Below are positions 1-11,300 of a stretch of 64,000 nucleotides of DNA, in pieces. Within the stretch, counting starts at the first letter, position 1. Each line of letters starts with the position of its first letter. The position numbers were made by a program, and so were the translations under genes. Source of the stretch: Gentiana macrophylla (Eukaryota > Streptophyta > Magnoliopsida > Gentianales > Gentianaceae); contig JAOBSW010000134.1 in assembly GCA_026214975.1 (NCBI GenBank), forward strand, positions 62,001 to 126,000. Reading direction: 5' to 3'. Below the pieces are notes generated by a model. The model had not been told where the DNA came from. It made no database searches and saw nothing but the letters and a program-made list of their open reading frames with translations.

Positions 1-957
1 GAAACAACTATCCGGTTTCTTATAAATCTTCAAAAGCTTCACAGAGCTTGACAACTTTCGAATCTACATTTCCCGATCGACCAAGAAGCTCTTCATTAGT
101 TAACACAATGTTGCTCCTTCGCTTCTATCTAAGCCACTGACTTTCATATTCCTTTGATAAAAGATTCGAATGGACAAGGCAAAAGTTAATAAGCTAAAGG
201 CCAACATCGAACAACTAAGTGCAAGAGCGAGAGATGAGCATGACAGAATCCTGTCCATGTCTATGATGTAATCCCGTCATTAGATCAAATTCTGGGCAAT
301 CCTTTTCAAACAAAGCATGAGATCTTCAAAAAGAATGCATAAAGGCGCCAAGTCCTTGTGGACGGAATCACTTGGAAGTAGAAACTAGCTCTTCTTTTTG
401 TAACACTTTGCTACCAACTGTATAAATGAAATTGTATCTAAAAGTGTGCATATGTCACCCATGTCTCAAGAACCTTCACTCTAAGAGACAAAAACCATAC
501 TTGAAATCAAACGAGTTCCAATAACAAGCAGTATTCAAGTGTTACTTTGGCAAAGATGAAAAGCATGACAAGTTCCCATTCTCATTTTAGCATTTCTAGA
601 CAAATAACCTTTCTAGGTGATGCTTTCAGATCTTCGCCTACGATATCTTTCGGAAGACCAAGTGCTAGACTTTGAATTCGACTTTCCGAACTTGAGAACA
701 AAGTGTGAGTGATTTTAACCAGAAAGAATGTAAGTCGATCGAACCATGGGAAGGAGTTGCTCAAATACGCATAGCGGCCGTGAACCATGATCCCTGACAA
801 GCTACAAATTTTCCAGCCATGTAATAAGACCAAAAATCTCGTGATTCAAACAACTTCATTACACAATTGAGGTTAAGAAAGCCCTGAGGACTAAATGAAT
901 CACCACAAGGACTTGACTTCCAGACATAATTCACACATTTCGTAGTCCCTTGACACA
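1..957. other. unassigned sequence, no recognised gene
   Basis: I recognise no family here. A short plus-strand reading frame at 171-269 (33 codons, lysine- and glutamate-rich, starting MDKAKVNKLKANIEQ) could be the end of a coiled-coil protein. Overlapping minus-strand frames at 582-958 are open for 65-83 codons but resemble nothing I know. They may be exons of an old gene or chance frames. No terminal repeats or target duplications were seen. Confidence 0.4.
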
Positions 958-1182
958 ATCACCAGTGTCACTGATGTTGGTGTTCAACAACGAACACCAG
1001 TGGCACCGACGTTCCCTTTATAAAAGTATCACAATTTAGAAACGTCAATTCACTGACTTTCCACTGGTGTTCGTTGTTGAACACCAACGTCAGTGACGTC
1101 GAACACCAGTGTCACTAGTGACTTTCCACTAGTGTTCGTTGTTGGTGTTCAACAACGAACACCAGTGTCACCGACGATTTTT
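958..1182. repeat. cluster of inverted repeats / hairpins
   Basis: The words TGGTGTTC and GAACACCA alternate through this block. They flank 6-base loops (GTTGTT or AACAAC), giving three strong hairpins near 975-1000, 1063-1085 and 1145-1167. Larger arms also pair: the block around 965-1015 is the reverse complement of 1060-1110, and the last part repeats the first in direct orientation. This looks like a nested fold-back MITE or a hairpin-forming repeat. No family is assigned. Confidence 0.7.
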
Positions 1183-1296
1183 TCATCCGAAAAAATAATC
1201 AAAAAATGGATGCCAATAGTAATTTGGGGTGTGCCGATAGAACCCCTTATTAAATTGTCTAGTCATTAAAAACATGACTAATTTACAATTACATCC

Positions 1297-1380
1297 TTTT
1301 TTTTTCCCTAACAGGGTTTGAACACTAATCTCCATTTCACCTTATAGTCTAGCTCACTACTAGACCGATGCACCTTGTGC
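1297..1380 (-). mobile_element. very short tRNA-derived SINE with target duplication
   Basis: An 84-bp insertion lies between two identical 11-bp copies of CAATTACATCC (1286-1296 and 1381-1391). Read on the minus strand it begins GGCACAAGGTGCATCGGTCT and contains an A-box-like GGTCTAGTAGTGAGC. It then has a B-box-like GTGTTCAAACCC and ends in a run of nine A. A pol III-type internal promoter, an A tail and a target duplication are the marks of a SINE. It is barely longer than a tRNA, so it is either a minimal SINE or a retroposed tRNA-like RNA. Confidence 0.65.
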
Positions 1381-1382
1381 CA

Positions 1383-1671
1383 ATTACATCCATTTCATAT
1401 TGTCCCTATTTTTTTTATTAAATGCTTATATGTGGGTATTTTAGGCATTTAAGAAACAACTTTATTCTAAGTATTAGTTATTGGACTTATTTTGAAACAT
1501 CCATAAATGGAATAAGTCACAAATAAATTGGGACGGAAGGAGAAACTAATAAGTAATATGTTTTGGTTTAAACCGGATATTTATATTAATTGAAAAAGAA
1601 ATTGTACAACTGTTCAAAAGCTGAAACAACAAGAATATAGAGAGAAACTCAAGAAATTAAACAAGAGAACT
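1383..1671. other. AT-rich spacer, possible Stowaway-like end
   Basis: No gene is seen. The words near 1528-1546 (TTGGGACGGAAGGAG) resemble the terminal repeat of Stowaway MITEs, but I could not find a convincing matching left end, so no element is called. Confidence 0.3.
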
Positions 1672-2018
1672 TATGTTTGCCAGGCTAAGTGAAGTTCCCT
1701 TGCTTTCCGTATGGCTTGCGATATAAACACCGACTTTGGAGGCGTATGTTGATCTTCATGATGAAACTCTACGTTGCGCCATTACCAAATACTGAGATTA
1801 ACTCCCGAAACAGAAATCTCCAGAACGTGATATTGTCTTTCTTATACATATCCTTTTGAAGACACTTATCAAGCCAATTTGGGACGTCATGGATGTTGAA
1901 GAATTCGTGTCAATGTTGTTGGCGCACGATATCCTTCCACTTCCCACACACCCATCCACAATCTCTAAGAGCATGCAAGAGTGGAAGGGATAGTATGTTT
2001 ATTGTTTCCATACACACC
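1672..2018 (-). pseudogene. L1-type LINE fragment (region between RT and RNase H)
   Basis: Reading the minus strand and allowing at least one frameshift gives phrases typical of the C-terminal zinc-binding and linker region of plant L1 reverse transcriptases. Examples are HALRDCGWVCGKWKDIV, then DVPNWLDKCLQKDMYKKDN, then a block ending QAIRKARELHLAWQT. Both frames contain stops, so this is a dead scrap. It stops next to the TTA target site of the element at 2022, which may have inserted into it. Family assignment is from remembered pattern, not a search. Confidence 0.5.
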
Positions 2019-2021
2019 TTA

Positions 2022-2253
2022 GAGCACTTGTAGTAGAATCTGTAAGAAGTGTTAAATCTATATTTTACAGATCCATATCATTAAGATCCAAATAAATTTG
2101 ACCTCCAGTAGAATCTGCTATTCAATCTGTAAGTATCAGATTATGATTGCATTTACGCTATATCTCCCGCATTGTAGACTAATCTGTTAGATCCATTTTC
2201 ACCCAACTTTCCTTTCTCTCTCTTTGTTCCAGCTCATCATCTCATTTCTCCAT

Positions 2254-2315
<62 letters not shown>

Positions 2316-3035
2316 CTTTGAAAGGTCCGTTAATCTTTTAATCCCTCTAAATCTCATTAATTATAACATCACCTCCTCAATCCTCTAAAGAGAAGGCGTA
2401 TAAATTCAACGAAATTAGGGATTCCTAAGTTGTCTAGTGCATTTAGGTGGTTGTTTATTTGACTTTGTATTTTTGTATTTATTTGTATATTTTATTTTTA
2501 TGCTTGCTCTTTTTCAAAATTTGGATGATTAACTTTGATTAAAACTTTCTAAAAAAACTTTGACTAAACCTTCAAGAAGTAGGCTATCATAGAGCATGTG
2601 TGGAAAATTTATCTTAATAATATTGACTAGTATGATTGATTTTTTTTCCACACAAGACTAGTATGATTGAATAAATTTGGTTTTTATTCCATGTATAGTT
2701 TTCAATGTTACCTTCTATGGTTTGGTTTATTCCAATAAAAAAGAGAATTGTTGTATGTAATACAATGTCGTCGGTTTTATTTATAGTTTCCGAAAATAAT
2801 CGTTCAGAAAATAGCCATGGTAAATATCCTCTTTTCCAATTGAAACAATGAATTGTAGAAAGTGAGAAAATAATTGATATGTAAACTACAGATTCTGATG
2901 CAATTGATGTTAATAGAGAGTCTGCAAAATATAGATTCTGATGCAGTTCACCATGAATAGAGATTCTGTTAAGTAAGAAAAAATGGTTGGATCTGAAAAG
3001 TAGAGAATCTGTTGAGAGATTCTGATGCAATGCTC
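2022..3035. mobile_element. PIF/Harbinger-like non-autonomous element
   Basis: A 1,014-bp element lies between TTA trinucleotides (2019-2021 and 3036-3038), the target duplication of PIF/Harbinger (Tourist) elements. The left end reads GAGCACTTGTAGTAGAATCT and the reverse complement of the right end reads GAGCATTGCATCAGAATCT, which align with one gap. The right subterminal part repeats the word AGATTCTGATGCA at least three times, typical of transposase-binding subterminal repeats. No transposase is encoded; the long minus-strand frame at 2614-3030 lies in these repeats and has no recognisable domain. An AT microsatellite sits inside. Confidence 0.65.
2256..2313. repeat. (AT)n microsatellite
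   Basis: An uninterrupted run of about 29 AT units lies inside the Harbinger-like element. Confidence 0.95.
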
Positions 3036-3087
3036 TTACAAGTATATTTTTCTCTTAATAATATGTTTTATTTGTTTTATTGTTAAC

Positions 3088-3315
3088 AAGGGATTATCGG
3101 AGTGGAAATAACTCCGGTCGCTTAAAGCAAAAGGTCTCGGGTTCGAGCCCCTGTGGATGCAACAAACTTTGTTGGGAGCCCCAACCTTTGGTGTCCGACA
3201 GTATTTCGAAATATTAGTCTTATACAATTGCTTGCGGATACCTTTTAGAAAGCAACATACACGCCTTACAATTATACGGCGAATAACAAAAAAATATCTA
3301 CTGACCAACTTTTTC
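3088..3315 (+). mobile_element. tRNA-derived SINE
   Basis: A tRNA-like head holds an A-box-like segment (ATCGGAGTGG, 3096-3105) and a clear B box, GGTTCGAGCCC at 3140-3150. The unrelated body of about 160 bp ends in a short T run. TAACA on both sides (3083-3087 and 3316-3320) may be a short target duplication, so the boundaries are tentative. It would be a retroposed pol III transcript, not a functional tRNA gene: the 3' acceptor half is absent. Confidence 0.7.
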
Positions 3316-3345
3316 TAACATAAATCCTAAGTGGTTGTCAACAAA

Positions 3346-3354
3346 TCAAATTTA
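3346..3354. repeat. MULE 1 left 9-bp target duplication
   Basis: TCAAATTTA, identical to 13578-13586. A 9-bp duplication is the signature of Mutator-type insertion. Confidence 0.9.
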
Positions 3355-3440
3355 GTGTTATTTGTTTATAAGGACGTGTTTTGGTACTTAATTATGCACT
3401 TAGGACATCCAAAAAAGATCATTAGTTATAAGGACGGATT

Positions 3441-4763
3441 TATTTTATTTTTCCACTTCTACCCTTCATATATACGATGTTAATGTATATTCAGCCTGTC
3501 TTTAAAGCACATTCAAATCCTCTTCATAATCACAAAAGTAATTCTGATTCGTTCTGCTCTTGATTCTGATTCTTCATAATCACAAAATCGATTCGATTCG
3601 CATATTCGTGCCAATGATTCGCATTATGCTTTCAATTGTGATTCTTATGCAATTTCGCTCGTGTAATCGGATTGTTCGCGTGATTCGCTTCTTTTAATCG
3701 GATTCCGATTGTGCAATTTCTGCTCTTGTAATTTTGTTGTCGATTTGTGCATCAGAGTTTCGAAAAAATCAATCAGCTTCGTTGTTCATCTTGTTCTTCA
3801 ATTTTTCTGGTAATTTTTAGATTTTTGCGTGCATTCTCGTTATTGATTTTTCATATTTGTCTGATGCTTTTCGAGTTTTTGTTTATTACTCATGTTTGTT
3901 GTTGATTTTGTTCGTGCATTCATGCGCAACTATTCTAAGTGGTCTATAAGTTTGAATTATTTTGTTTCTTGTTTGAATTAGTTTTTCTTCTTCTCTGTGT
4001 TTGTTCGTTGAGTGTTCATTTTTGTTTTTCGATTTGGCTTGTCTTATGTTTGTTTATATTATGATTGATGCAAAGTGACTTCTTGTAGTAGTCATTATTC
4101 TTCATTGTTACATTTGTTCTTTTTAATGATTTTTGTAATCTATGTTATTTTTGTGTGTATTTAGTGAATTTTAGTCGTAGTTAGTGTTATTTGAGAGTAC
4201 GTTTGTTCTTTTTGAATGATTTTTGCATTATATGCAAAGTGTATGTGTTTTCTTTTAATGTGAGTGTGATGTTTCTTTTTGTAATTTTGTGAATATGCTT
4301 TATATGAATTTTGATTGCATTGTAAATAGAGTTATTTGAGTTTCACAATGTTGATATGTCATATTTCCATGTTGTTGAATGAATGTTGTAATCAGTGTAT
4401 TTGAATTTCAGTTTTTGATGTCTATATACCTGATTTCGTGTATGCAGTGACATTCATCTGTTATGCAGATGATGATCATTTCTTATGCAAATGACATTGC
4501 TCGCTATGTATTGACATACATCTTTTTTTTGTGAATCTGTGTTATTTTAGGTGATTTTATTCAATATTGTTCCAATGTATTTAGTTATCGTAATGATATT
4601 GAATAATTATTGGACTGAATGAAGTTATTTGGAATGCGTATTCATGATGTAGTCGTTGTGGTGACATCCTTCTCCATTACTGTTGACATAGTCCTTTTTT
4701 TCTCTCAGCAGGTTATATTGTGTTCACAATGTTGATTCTTATGCACCTATAAGGAAGAGATGT
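3441..4763 (+). other. MULE 1 left subterminal and 5' leader region
   Basis: T-rich, low-complexity sequence lies between the left terminal repeat and the transposase. 3490-3800 is rich in GATTC words (GATTCGATTCGCAT and similar). This is a plausible 5' UTR plus intron, with a polypyrimidine stretch and CAGCAG near 4700-4712 as a possible acceptor site. It contains copies of the dispersed word (4442-4453, 4485-4497). I see no other gene. Confidence 0.5.
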
Positions 4764-4778
4764 GTGTTGTCACAAAGG

Positions 4779-7128
4779 ATGCTTGATAGTACGTTAAAGT
4801 ATATTCATGATAGACTTTCAAATCGGTGGACGGATTTGAAGGATATGTCTATCAGTTTGTATTATGTGTTGCCTGATGATCCCAAGTGGCTGTTATGTTC
4901 CGATGATGATGTGCAGTCAATGATTGCTCTTGCTGAATCTTACAATGCTAAGCGTGTTAAAGTGGAGGTTGTACGGAATGATGTTGTTGGTTCTTCATCT
5001 TCGTACAATCATGGTAGTTGTGTTGGATCTGAGGATGTTGTTGATGATGAGGGTTCTATGATTTCGTCTTCGACTGATAGTAATGTGTTGAGTTTTGGTT
5101 GGGACAAAATTGTAATCAAAGAAGGTCAATTGTTTGTTGGTGGTGCGGATGATTTTAGGGAGTGCCTTCAAAAGCTGTCTATACAAACTGGTTTTAAGTA
5201 TGTGTACAAGAAGAATGATAGTTGTAGGATTTATGTTGTTTGTGCTAAGATGAATGAAGCAAATTGTAGTTGGTATGTTCGTGCTTCGGTACAGAAATCA
5301 AGTGGATTCTTTTATGTATTTAAGTTGTGCAATGTTCATACTTGTGGTACTTCTTCGAGATCTTTTGGGCGAGATCGTCGATGACTTGACCGATCTTCTT
5401 TCAAGGTTGTTCTTCGTAAGGTTCGTGAAGACTCGAGTTTCTCTCGCATCGACGGCGACTTTTGGCCGGTAATCGATCATGGTGGTCGTGCGATTTCTTA
5501 TCGCGCTTGCTTGGTCTCATTGTTAACAAAGCTAGGGATTTGTTATATGGTGATGTTAAAACCTCATTCAAAAGTTTACCTGGTTATGTTAATAGTGTGC
5601 GTGAAACGAACCCTGGTTCTGTTGCTATTTTAGAGGTGCATCCTGAATCTCGTCATTTTCAACGGATGTTTATTGCGTTTGATGCTTGTATTCGTGGGTT
5701 CAAACATTGTCGACCAATGCTGTTTTTGGATGGGGCTCATTTGAAGTTTGATCAGTCTGGCCATTTGTTGGGTGCAACTGGGAAGGATGGTGATAATGGT
5801 ATGTCTTATTTTGAGTAACTGTTTATTTTTATGCAAAGTTGACACTTGAGTTTATCTTGGTGACACTCTATTTTATTATTTGAGAGTTGGTTTTTTTTTT
5901 ATCACTTTCCATGTGGCATTGCTTTGATATCTTCTTTTTTGAGTTCCTGTATCAACTGTCTCTGCATTTAGGTTCTGATTTTTATGTTATGACTGTGTTT
6001 TTGCACTTTCTTGTTTTGGTATTGAGATTTTTGTTGCAGTGACATTGGTTTTTTGTTATTTTGCTGTGATGTTCTGATTTGATATTGTTCCAGGAATATA
6101 TCCTCTGTGTTATGGTGTTGTTGATTCTGAGGATTTCGATAATTGGAGATGGTTCTTGTTGCATTTGAAGAATTTGCTTATCCCACTGGTCGGATGACGT
6201 TCATGACCGCAGAATCTGGACTATTGGATGCTATACGTGAAGTGTTTCTGATGCATTTCATTCTTATTGTATTTACCATTTGAAGTTGAATCAAGACTTG
6301 TTTTAGTGGTAAATATGTAGGTAAATCTTTGCGTGAGAGAATGGTCCATTTGTTTTACCAATGTGCTTATGCTCGATCGTTGAAGAGTATGAGAAATGCA
6401 TGGCCGATATGTTACTTGAAGGTGGAGAGCGTCAAGTGTAAACTTTCTTTTGAATTTAGATCCAAGAATTGGGCCAATTCTTATTTTGAAGGTTGTCGGT
6501 ATGGTCATCACCGCTTCTACTTTGGTGAGTCGTTTAATGCTTGGATATTTAAGGAGAGGCACCTTCCCGTGTTGAATATGGTAGATGGCATTCAGATCAA
6601 GATCATGACAAGATTCTCAGATAAGCGTCTTCTTCGCAAAGATCATTCAAGTCTTTGATCCGTCCAAAAGTTGATTCTATTTTGTCTAAGCCGATGGATT
6701 CAGCAAATCGCTTTGGTGTTGCTAGTTGTAGTTATTATAAGTATGAGGTTTTTCATCTCCGCCGGCAAGTGTTAATTTGATATCCATGCTTGCTCATGCA
6801 AGGAGTGGCAAATGGAATGGTTATCCGTGTATTCATGGATTGGTTGTGATTAGGAGTACAGGTTTTCCTTTGAATGAGTACGTGGATCCTTGTTTTTTGA
6901 CACAGTCCTATGTTGATTCATACGATTTTGGAGTACAACCAATTCCTGGTCCATTTTTGAAGAATAATTTCAAGATCTTATTGTGCTTCCACTGCTCAAG
7001 AAATAGGCCTCGGACGGTTGCGTCTTCGATCTCGTGGTGAGAAATCAACTCGTGTTATCTAATGTGGTCGTTGCCATGCGTTTGGCCATCATAATAAGAA
7101 GGGTTGTTTTGCTCGCCTTAATCAATAG
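4779..7128 (+). pseudogene. MULE 1 MuDR-type transposase, decayed
   Basis: Domains in order: an N-terminal PB1-like segment (4779-4970, ...DDPKWLLCSDDDVQSMI); the MuDR DNA-binding domain (about 5104-5350, FVGGADDFRECLQKLS ... CSWYVRAS); the MULE catalytic domain (5543-6290, starting from MFIAFDACIRGFKHCRPM with LFLDGAHLKF); a partial SWIM zinc finger (about 6760-6850, GYPCIHGLVVI, first CxC lost); and a CX2CX4HX4C zinc knuckle ending at the stop (7063-7128, CGRCHAFGHHNKKGC). Position 4779 is the first ATG in frame. An intron at 5799-6093 has GT...AG ends and joins the frame as DNG/IYPLCYG. There are frameshifts after 5384 and around 6300 and 6660-6780. The second catalytic Asp, expected in a TDR-type motif, is lost (FMTAESGLLDAI). 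Dead as an enzyme. Confidence 0.85.
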
Positions 7129-8300
7129 TTAATCTATTTTTATGGTTTTGTAAGCGTTGACTTTTCGATTTAATAAGCATGATTTGTGAGATTTCCTAAT
7201 GCAGTTGACATTAATGTTATTACATTTTGTATGCTCATTGAGTGCCAAGAGTTGTAATTCATTTAGTTGCTATTGTATTCATTGTAAAGATCTTATTATA
7301 TAGTTATTGTGAAGTCATTTGTATTTGTTTTTATACCCAATTTGTTTGTGATGTTTCTATGTTTGTGTTTCTTTAATGAGTTCATTCAAATTATTGTTTC
7401 AGAGTGAGTGCAAAGTGACATCGGTGTCCTTGCATCTTTCAAGAAGTTTTTTGTATAGAAATTCTAATGCATTTAATTCCTTTTCCACATAAAATCTTAA
7501 CATCAATCCATAAAGAATTAGAAGTCATTGCACAAGAACTCGATGCATCAATCATTTCAGTTTGTTAAAACACAATGAACCTCAAACATGAATTAGTAAT
7601 TATGAACCATTGAATCTTTTGTATTTTATAAGATTATATACAATGAGATTTTTTTCTTATATCGAATTTGAATTCAGAGTGCTTCTTTTATTCCCTATCT
7701 GCTTGCTTTATTTGTATCTTTGTATTTGATTTTTGAATGAATGAAATGTTTTTTGTTCGATCGCATAGTGACATCGTTGTCACCGTGATCTCAAATAACA
7801 TGCCTTTTGAGTGTTGATTCCTTGTCTTTGTTGTTGGTTTCATGCACTCACTTGAATCTTAAAATTTTGTGCGAGAACAATTAGAACTTTTACTAGCATT
7901 TTATGAAAAATGAACCATCAAACATATTTGATTTGTTTATACAAAATGAAGCATTAGTTATGAACCATCTAACCAAAATGAAGTATCGTTATGAACCATC
8001 AATAAACCCATCGCTTTATGATAGTCTACTCTTCAACTACATCATACCAATGATTGACCATCAACATAGCAAAACAAGTTGAATAGTCAAAACAAGTAAA
8101 ATTACAGCTATTTTAGTCCCGTATGTGAAGTCTCTGTCAATCACTAATGAATTTACTACCATTGCCTTGAATCGCGTGACTTGTTCTCGCTTGCGCTAGT
8201 TAGCTTTGGAATTTCTAAATCTTGTGCTAGCTTGTAGATGTAATATGACACGTAGCGGCACACCCCTCGCATTACATTTCAATGATTCTGTTATTATTGT
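7129..8300. other. MULE 1 central non-coding spacer
   Basis: AT-rich sequence lies between the 3' end of the transposase and the 3' end of the convergent cargo gene. It carries copies of the dispersed word (7198-7211, 7409-7421, a variant at 7765-7776) and short repeats of ATGAACCATC and AAATGAA near 7905-8000. It probably holds 3' ends of both transcripts. No gene seen. Confidence 0.5.
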
Positions 8301-8349
8301 GTATCCTTATTTTTGGTCATTATGTTAAGAATTGCATTTAGTCTTACGT

Positions 8350-11300
8350 TGCATTATCTTGTAAAGGTAGGTTTGCAACCTTTTCCACTTTCGTTGCTAT
8401 TATCGGTTGTCGGGTTGTTGTTTGGTTTAATGGCTTGTGAAAGCATCTCTAATCGCAAAATAAGACCACCCATGTGCAATGTTTTTGTTATATTGCATGA
8501 TTTTTGTGAAGAAGATGCATGCGATGACAAGAAATTCGGTGATAGAAGATGCGCTTTTATCATGATTTCTTTGATAACTTCATCGTAATTTCACGATCTT
8601 TGATGAATACATCGGTATGTCTGGCTTCACCCTTTGAATGATGCATTTTCCATGTTGTGTCTCCTAAAGTGTATGTTAGAGTACCCAGAGTGGTATGGCC
8701 TTGGCTCTAATCCCATACAAAGATAACGGGAGAAAACTTTATTTCCTTGTCGTATTATTTCCAAAGATCTCGATCGCTTTTCATTTCAGATGTCTTGTCT
8801 CGCTTCAATCTCTTCAAATATTGCCTGCACATTGCATTTTCATGATATTATGAATTTGAACTGGAAGCTATTTATTTAAATCAGTTTGTATGCCTACCCA
8901 TGTTCCTGCATTGAATATGTGGTAGTTCGGCTTAACTAAATTTGCACGTTTTAAGAGCTCAATGAATCCTTGAACCACCTGTTGCAAATCTCATTAGGCT
9001 AAGTTAGTTTATTTCTTTATCAAATAATTCAGTTCCATCAAGTAATGCAGTGTGAGTAAGATTGAATTAGACTAAGATGTAGTGACGGTAAGATGGAATT
9101 AGACTACGATGCAGTGACAGTAAAATTTTACCGTTTCGTCTATTTGTAGCTCATTGAGAACTTCCATTATCGAGTCAACGTTCACATATGGGTAGTCTCC
9201 GAATGATTTTGCCCATACTACAGCCCTGCATTTAGTAATTTATTGTTAGTATTCATTTTTCAAGAAGATTTATTTTGTATGTTGTTGTTAAGTTATTTTT
9301 GCTTACTCTTGTCCTTCATTGTTGTTTAACTCTTGAATTCTTTTGAACACTTCCGGGAGAATGTGTTTTCCACACTTGTATTTATCTTTGTCTTTGTGGA
9401 TTATGATTTTCCCTTGAAACCTCGGATTTTTCTTAGGGATGTAGTAATCTTTCCCTTTCTGATCCTTCTTTGGCTTTTTCTTCTTTTCTTCGGAATACTG
9501 GAAATCAGGATTCTCTTTCTTTGTCCTCTTTCTTGCATTTTTCTTCACCCCCCTTTCAATTGTGAAATCTGGGGTCCGTTGTTGAGTACGAGGTCGTAGT
9601 CATTTGTGCAGGAGTTGTTCAAGTTTTGTGCAAAGAGAGTGTGTTGATCAACATCATCCTGTTTCTTCCAAATTTTGTGTGACCCGTGAGTTGCAATGTT
9701 GTCAATTTCATCTTGTAATTCTTGATTCTTTTTTTCCAGCTTCTTCAATTTTTGTTTCTTCACTCTGATCTTCTCTTTGAGGCTTTCATTCTTCTCTTTC
9801 TCACCTTCAAGTTCACTTTCAAATTCCCGATTGTGGTCTCCCTTGTGAATAATGTTTGCTCAAGTGTTCCCACTTTTTCTGTAAGCTCCTGCACCAGTTT
9901 TCTGTTTTTTTCTTCCTCTTCCAACATAGCAGCCATCTTTTTCTGTGAAGCACCTTGTTCATTGTAACTCTCCAACAGGTTGTTGATGTACAAATCCTTT
10001 TCCTTTATGTTCTCTTTTTGCCTGTTAATGGTCGACATTGCAAGCTCAATCTTCTCATTCAATTCTTTAACTTCAATCTCCAACTCGCTTTTTCAAAGAG
10101 AGTGACATCTAATGTCTCATTGATGTCCGCAAGCTTTGCTTCAAGTTCTTCATATTTCTTCGAGATATCCACTTCTGCCTGCTTCAAGTCTTCCACTTTT
10201 GATGCTAGACTTAGATTCTGATGTTGTAGCTCTTCAATTCTTTTCTTCATCAACACATGCTTGATCACTCTTGTCTTTGCTCTGCAAACATATTTTAAAA
10301 TACAATAATTAGTAAATCAAGTTCCTTCTTTAGTATAAGCATTGTTTTCTATTTGCAAAGTGATATTTGTGATGCGTTGACATTATGTAATGTCACCTGC
10401 ATTTTGGTCTTTAGTAGTTTGTAGTTGTCAATACCATGGCTTGCTTTAGTTCTCGCAATTTTGATGTTTGCATCTTCTACTTCTCTTGACAAGGTGATGT
10501 TTTTCTGTTTTATCTCTTGAACTTCATCCCGCACATCCCCGCACTGGTTGTAGCAAATGTGAAGTTTAAGTGCAAAGTGACATAAATTTTTATTGATTGT
10601 CTTTTGTGGTAAACATGGAAAAGTAGGTTTACAATTGGTGGTGATGGTGTTGGGGTCAACAACTGAATGATGGAGTTCTTCCATATTTATTTGTAGGTTT
10701 GTGTGCTTGTTTAGGAGTGTGTTGTTTTTGTACCTCTTCATCTTGTTGTTGTGGTTGCATTTCTTCCTCATTGGCTTCATATTGCCAATACTTTGTTCTG
10801 TTTCCATTCCATCCTCTCCAGATTTGATATCATCACTTTCGTAATCTGTTTTCATTCTCTTCTCGTTGCACCTCTTCTTCTTCTTCTATTTCCATGGTAT
10901 CCTCTCTCACATTCATGTTCATCACTTCCAGAGTTTCTTTCATTCTCTTCGATGATGTAATCGCTTTCCTTTTGTTTCCATGCTTTCGTCCACAATCATG
11001 CTCTTCATGATCATCGTTTTAATTTGTTTCATGCTCTTCATTATCATCACTTTTAATTTCTTTCATCCTCTTCAATTTGTCATTTCATTATCCGGATCCT
11101 TTGATCGCTTTCTCCTCTTGCTTTTTCCCAAGCTTTGTATGAGGTGGAACTCACCAATGTTGAGTCAATTCTTCAAAGATTGAACTGTTTCAATTTTGCA
11201 TTATTAAAGTATTTAGTTATTTCTTTCATCATGGATTCACATACAAGTATTCTATGTTATTAAATAAAGAACTATAACAATAATGCAAAGGTAAAGGCAT

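Noticed and set aside
1528..1546. A Stowaway MITE ending with TTGGGACGGAAGGAG
   Set aside because: No matching opposite end could be found within a few hundred bases.
3088..3160. A tRNA gene, because of the clear B box GGTTCGAGCCC
   Set aside because: There is no complete cloverleaf or acceptor stem, and an unrelated body of about 160 bp follows. A SINE head explains it better.
9333..10221. Plus-strand hydrophobic frames suggesting membrane proteins
   Set aside because: They are the complement of a Lys/Glu-rich coiled coil on the minus strand, which naturally reads as Phe/Leu-rich on the other strand.
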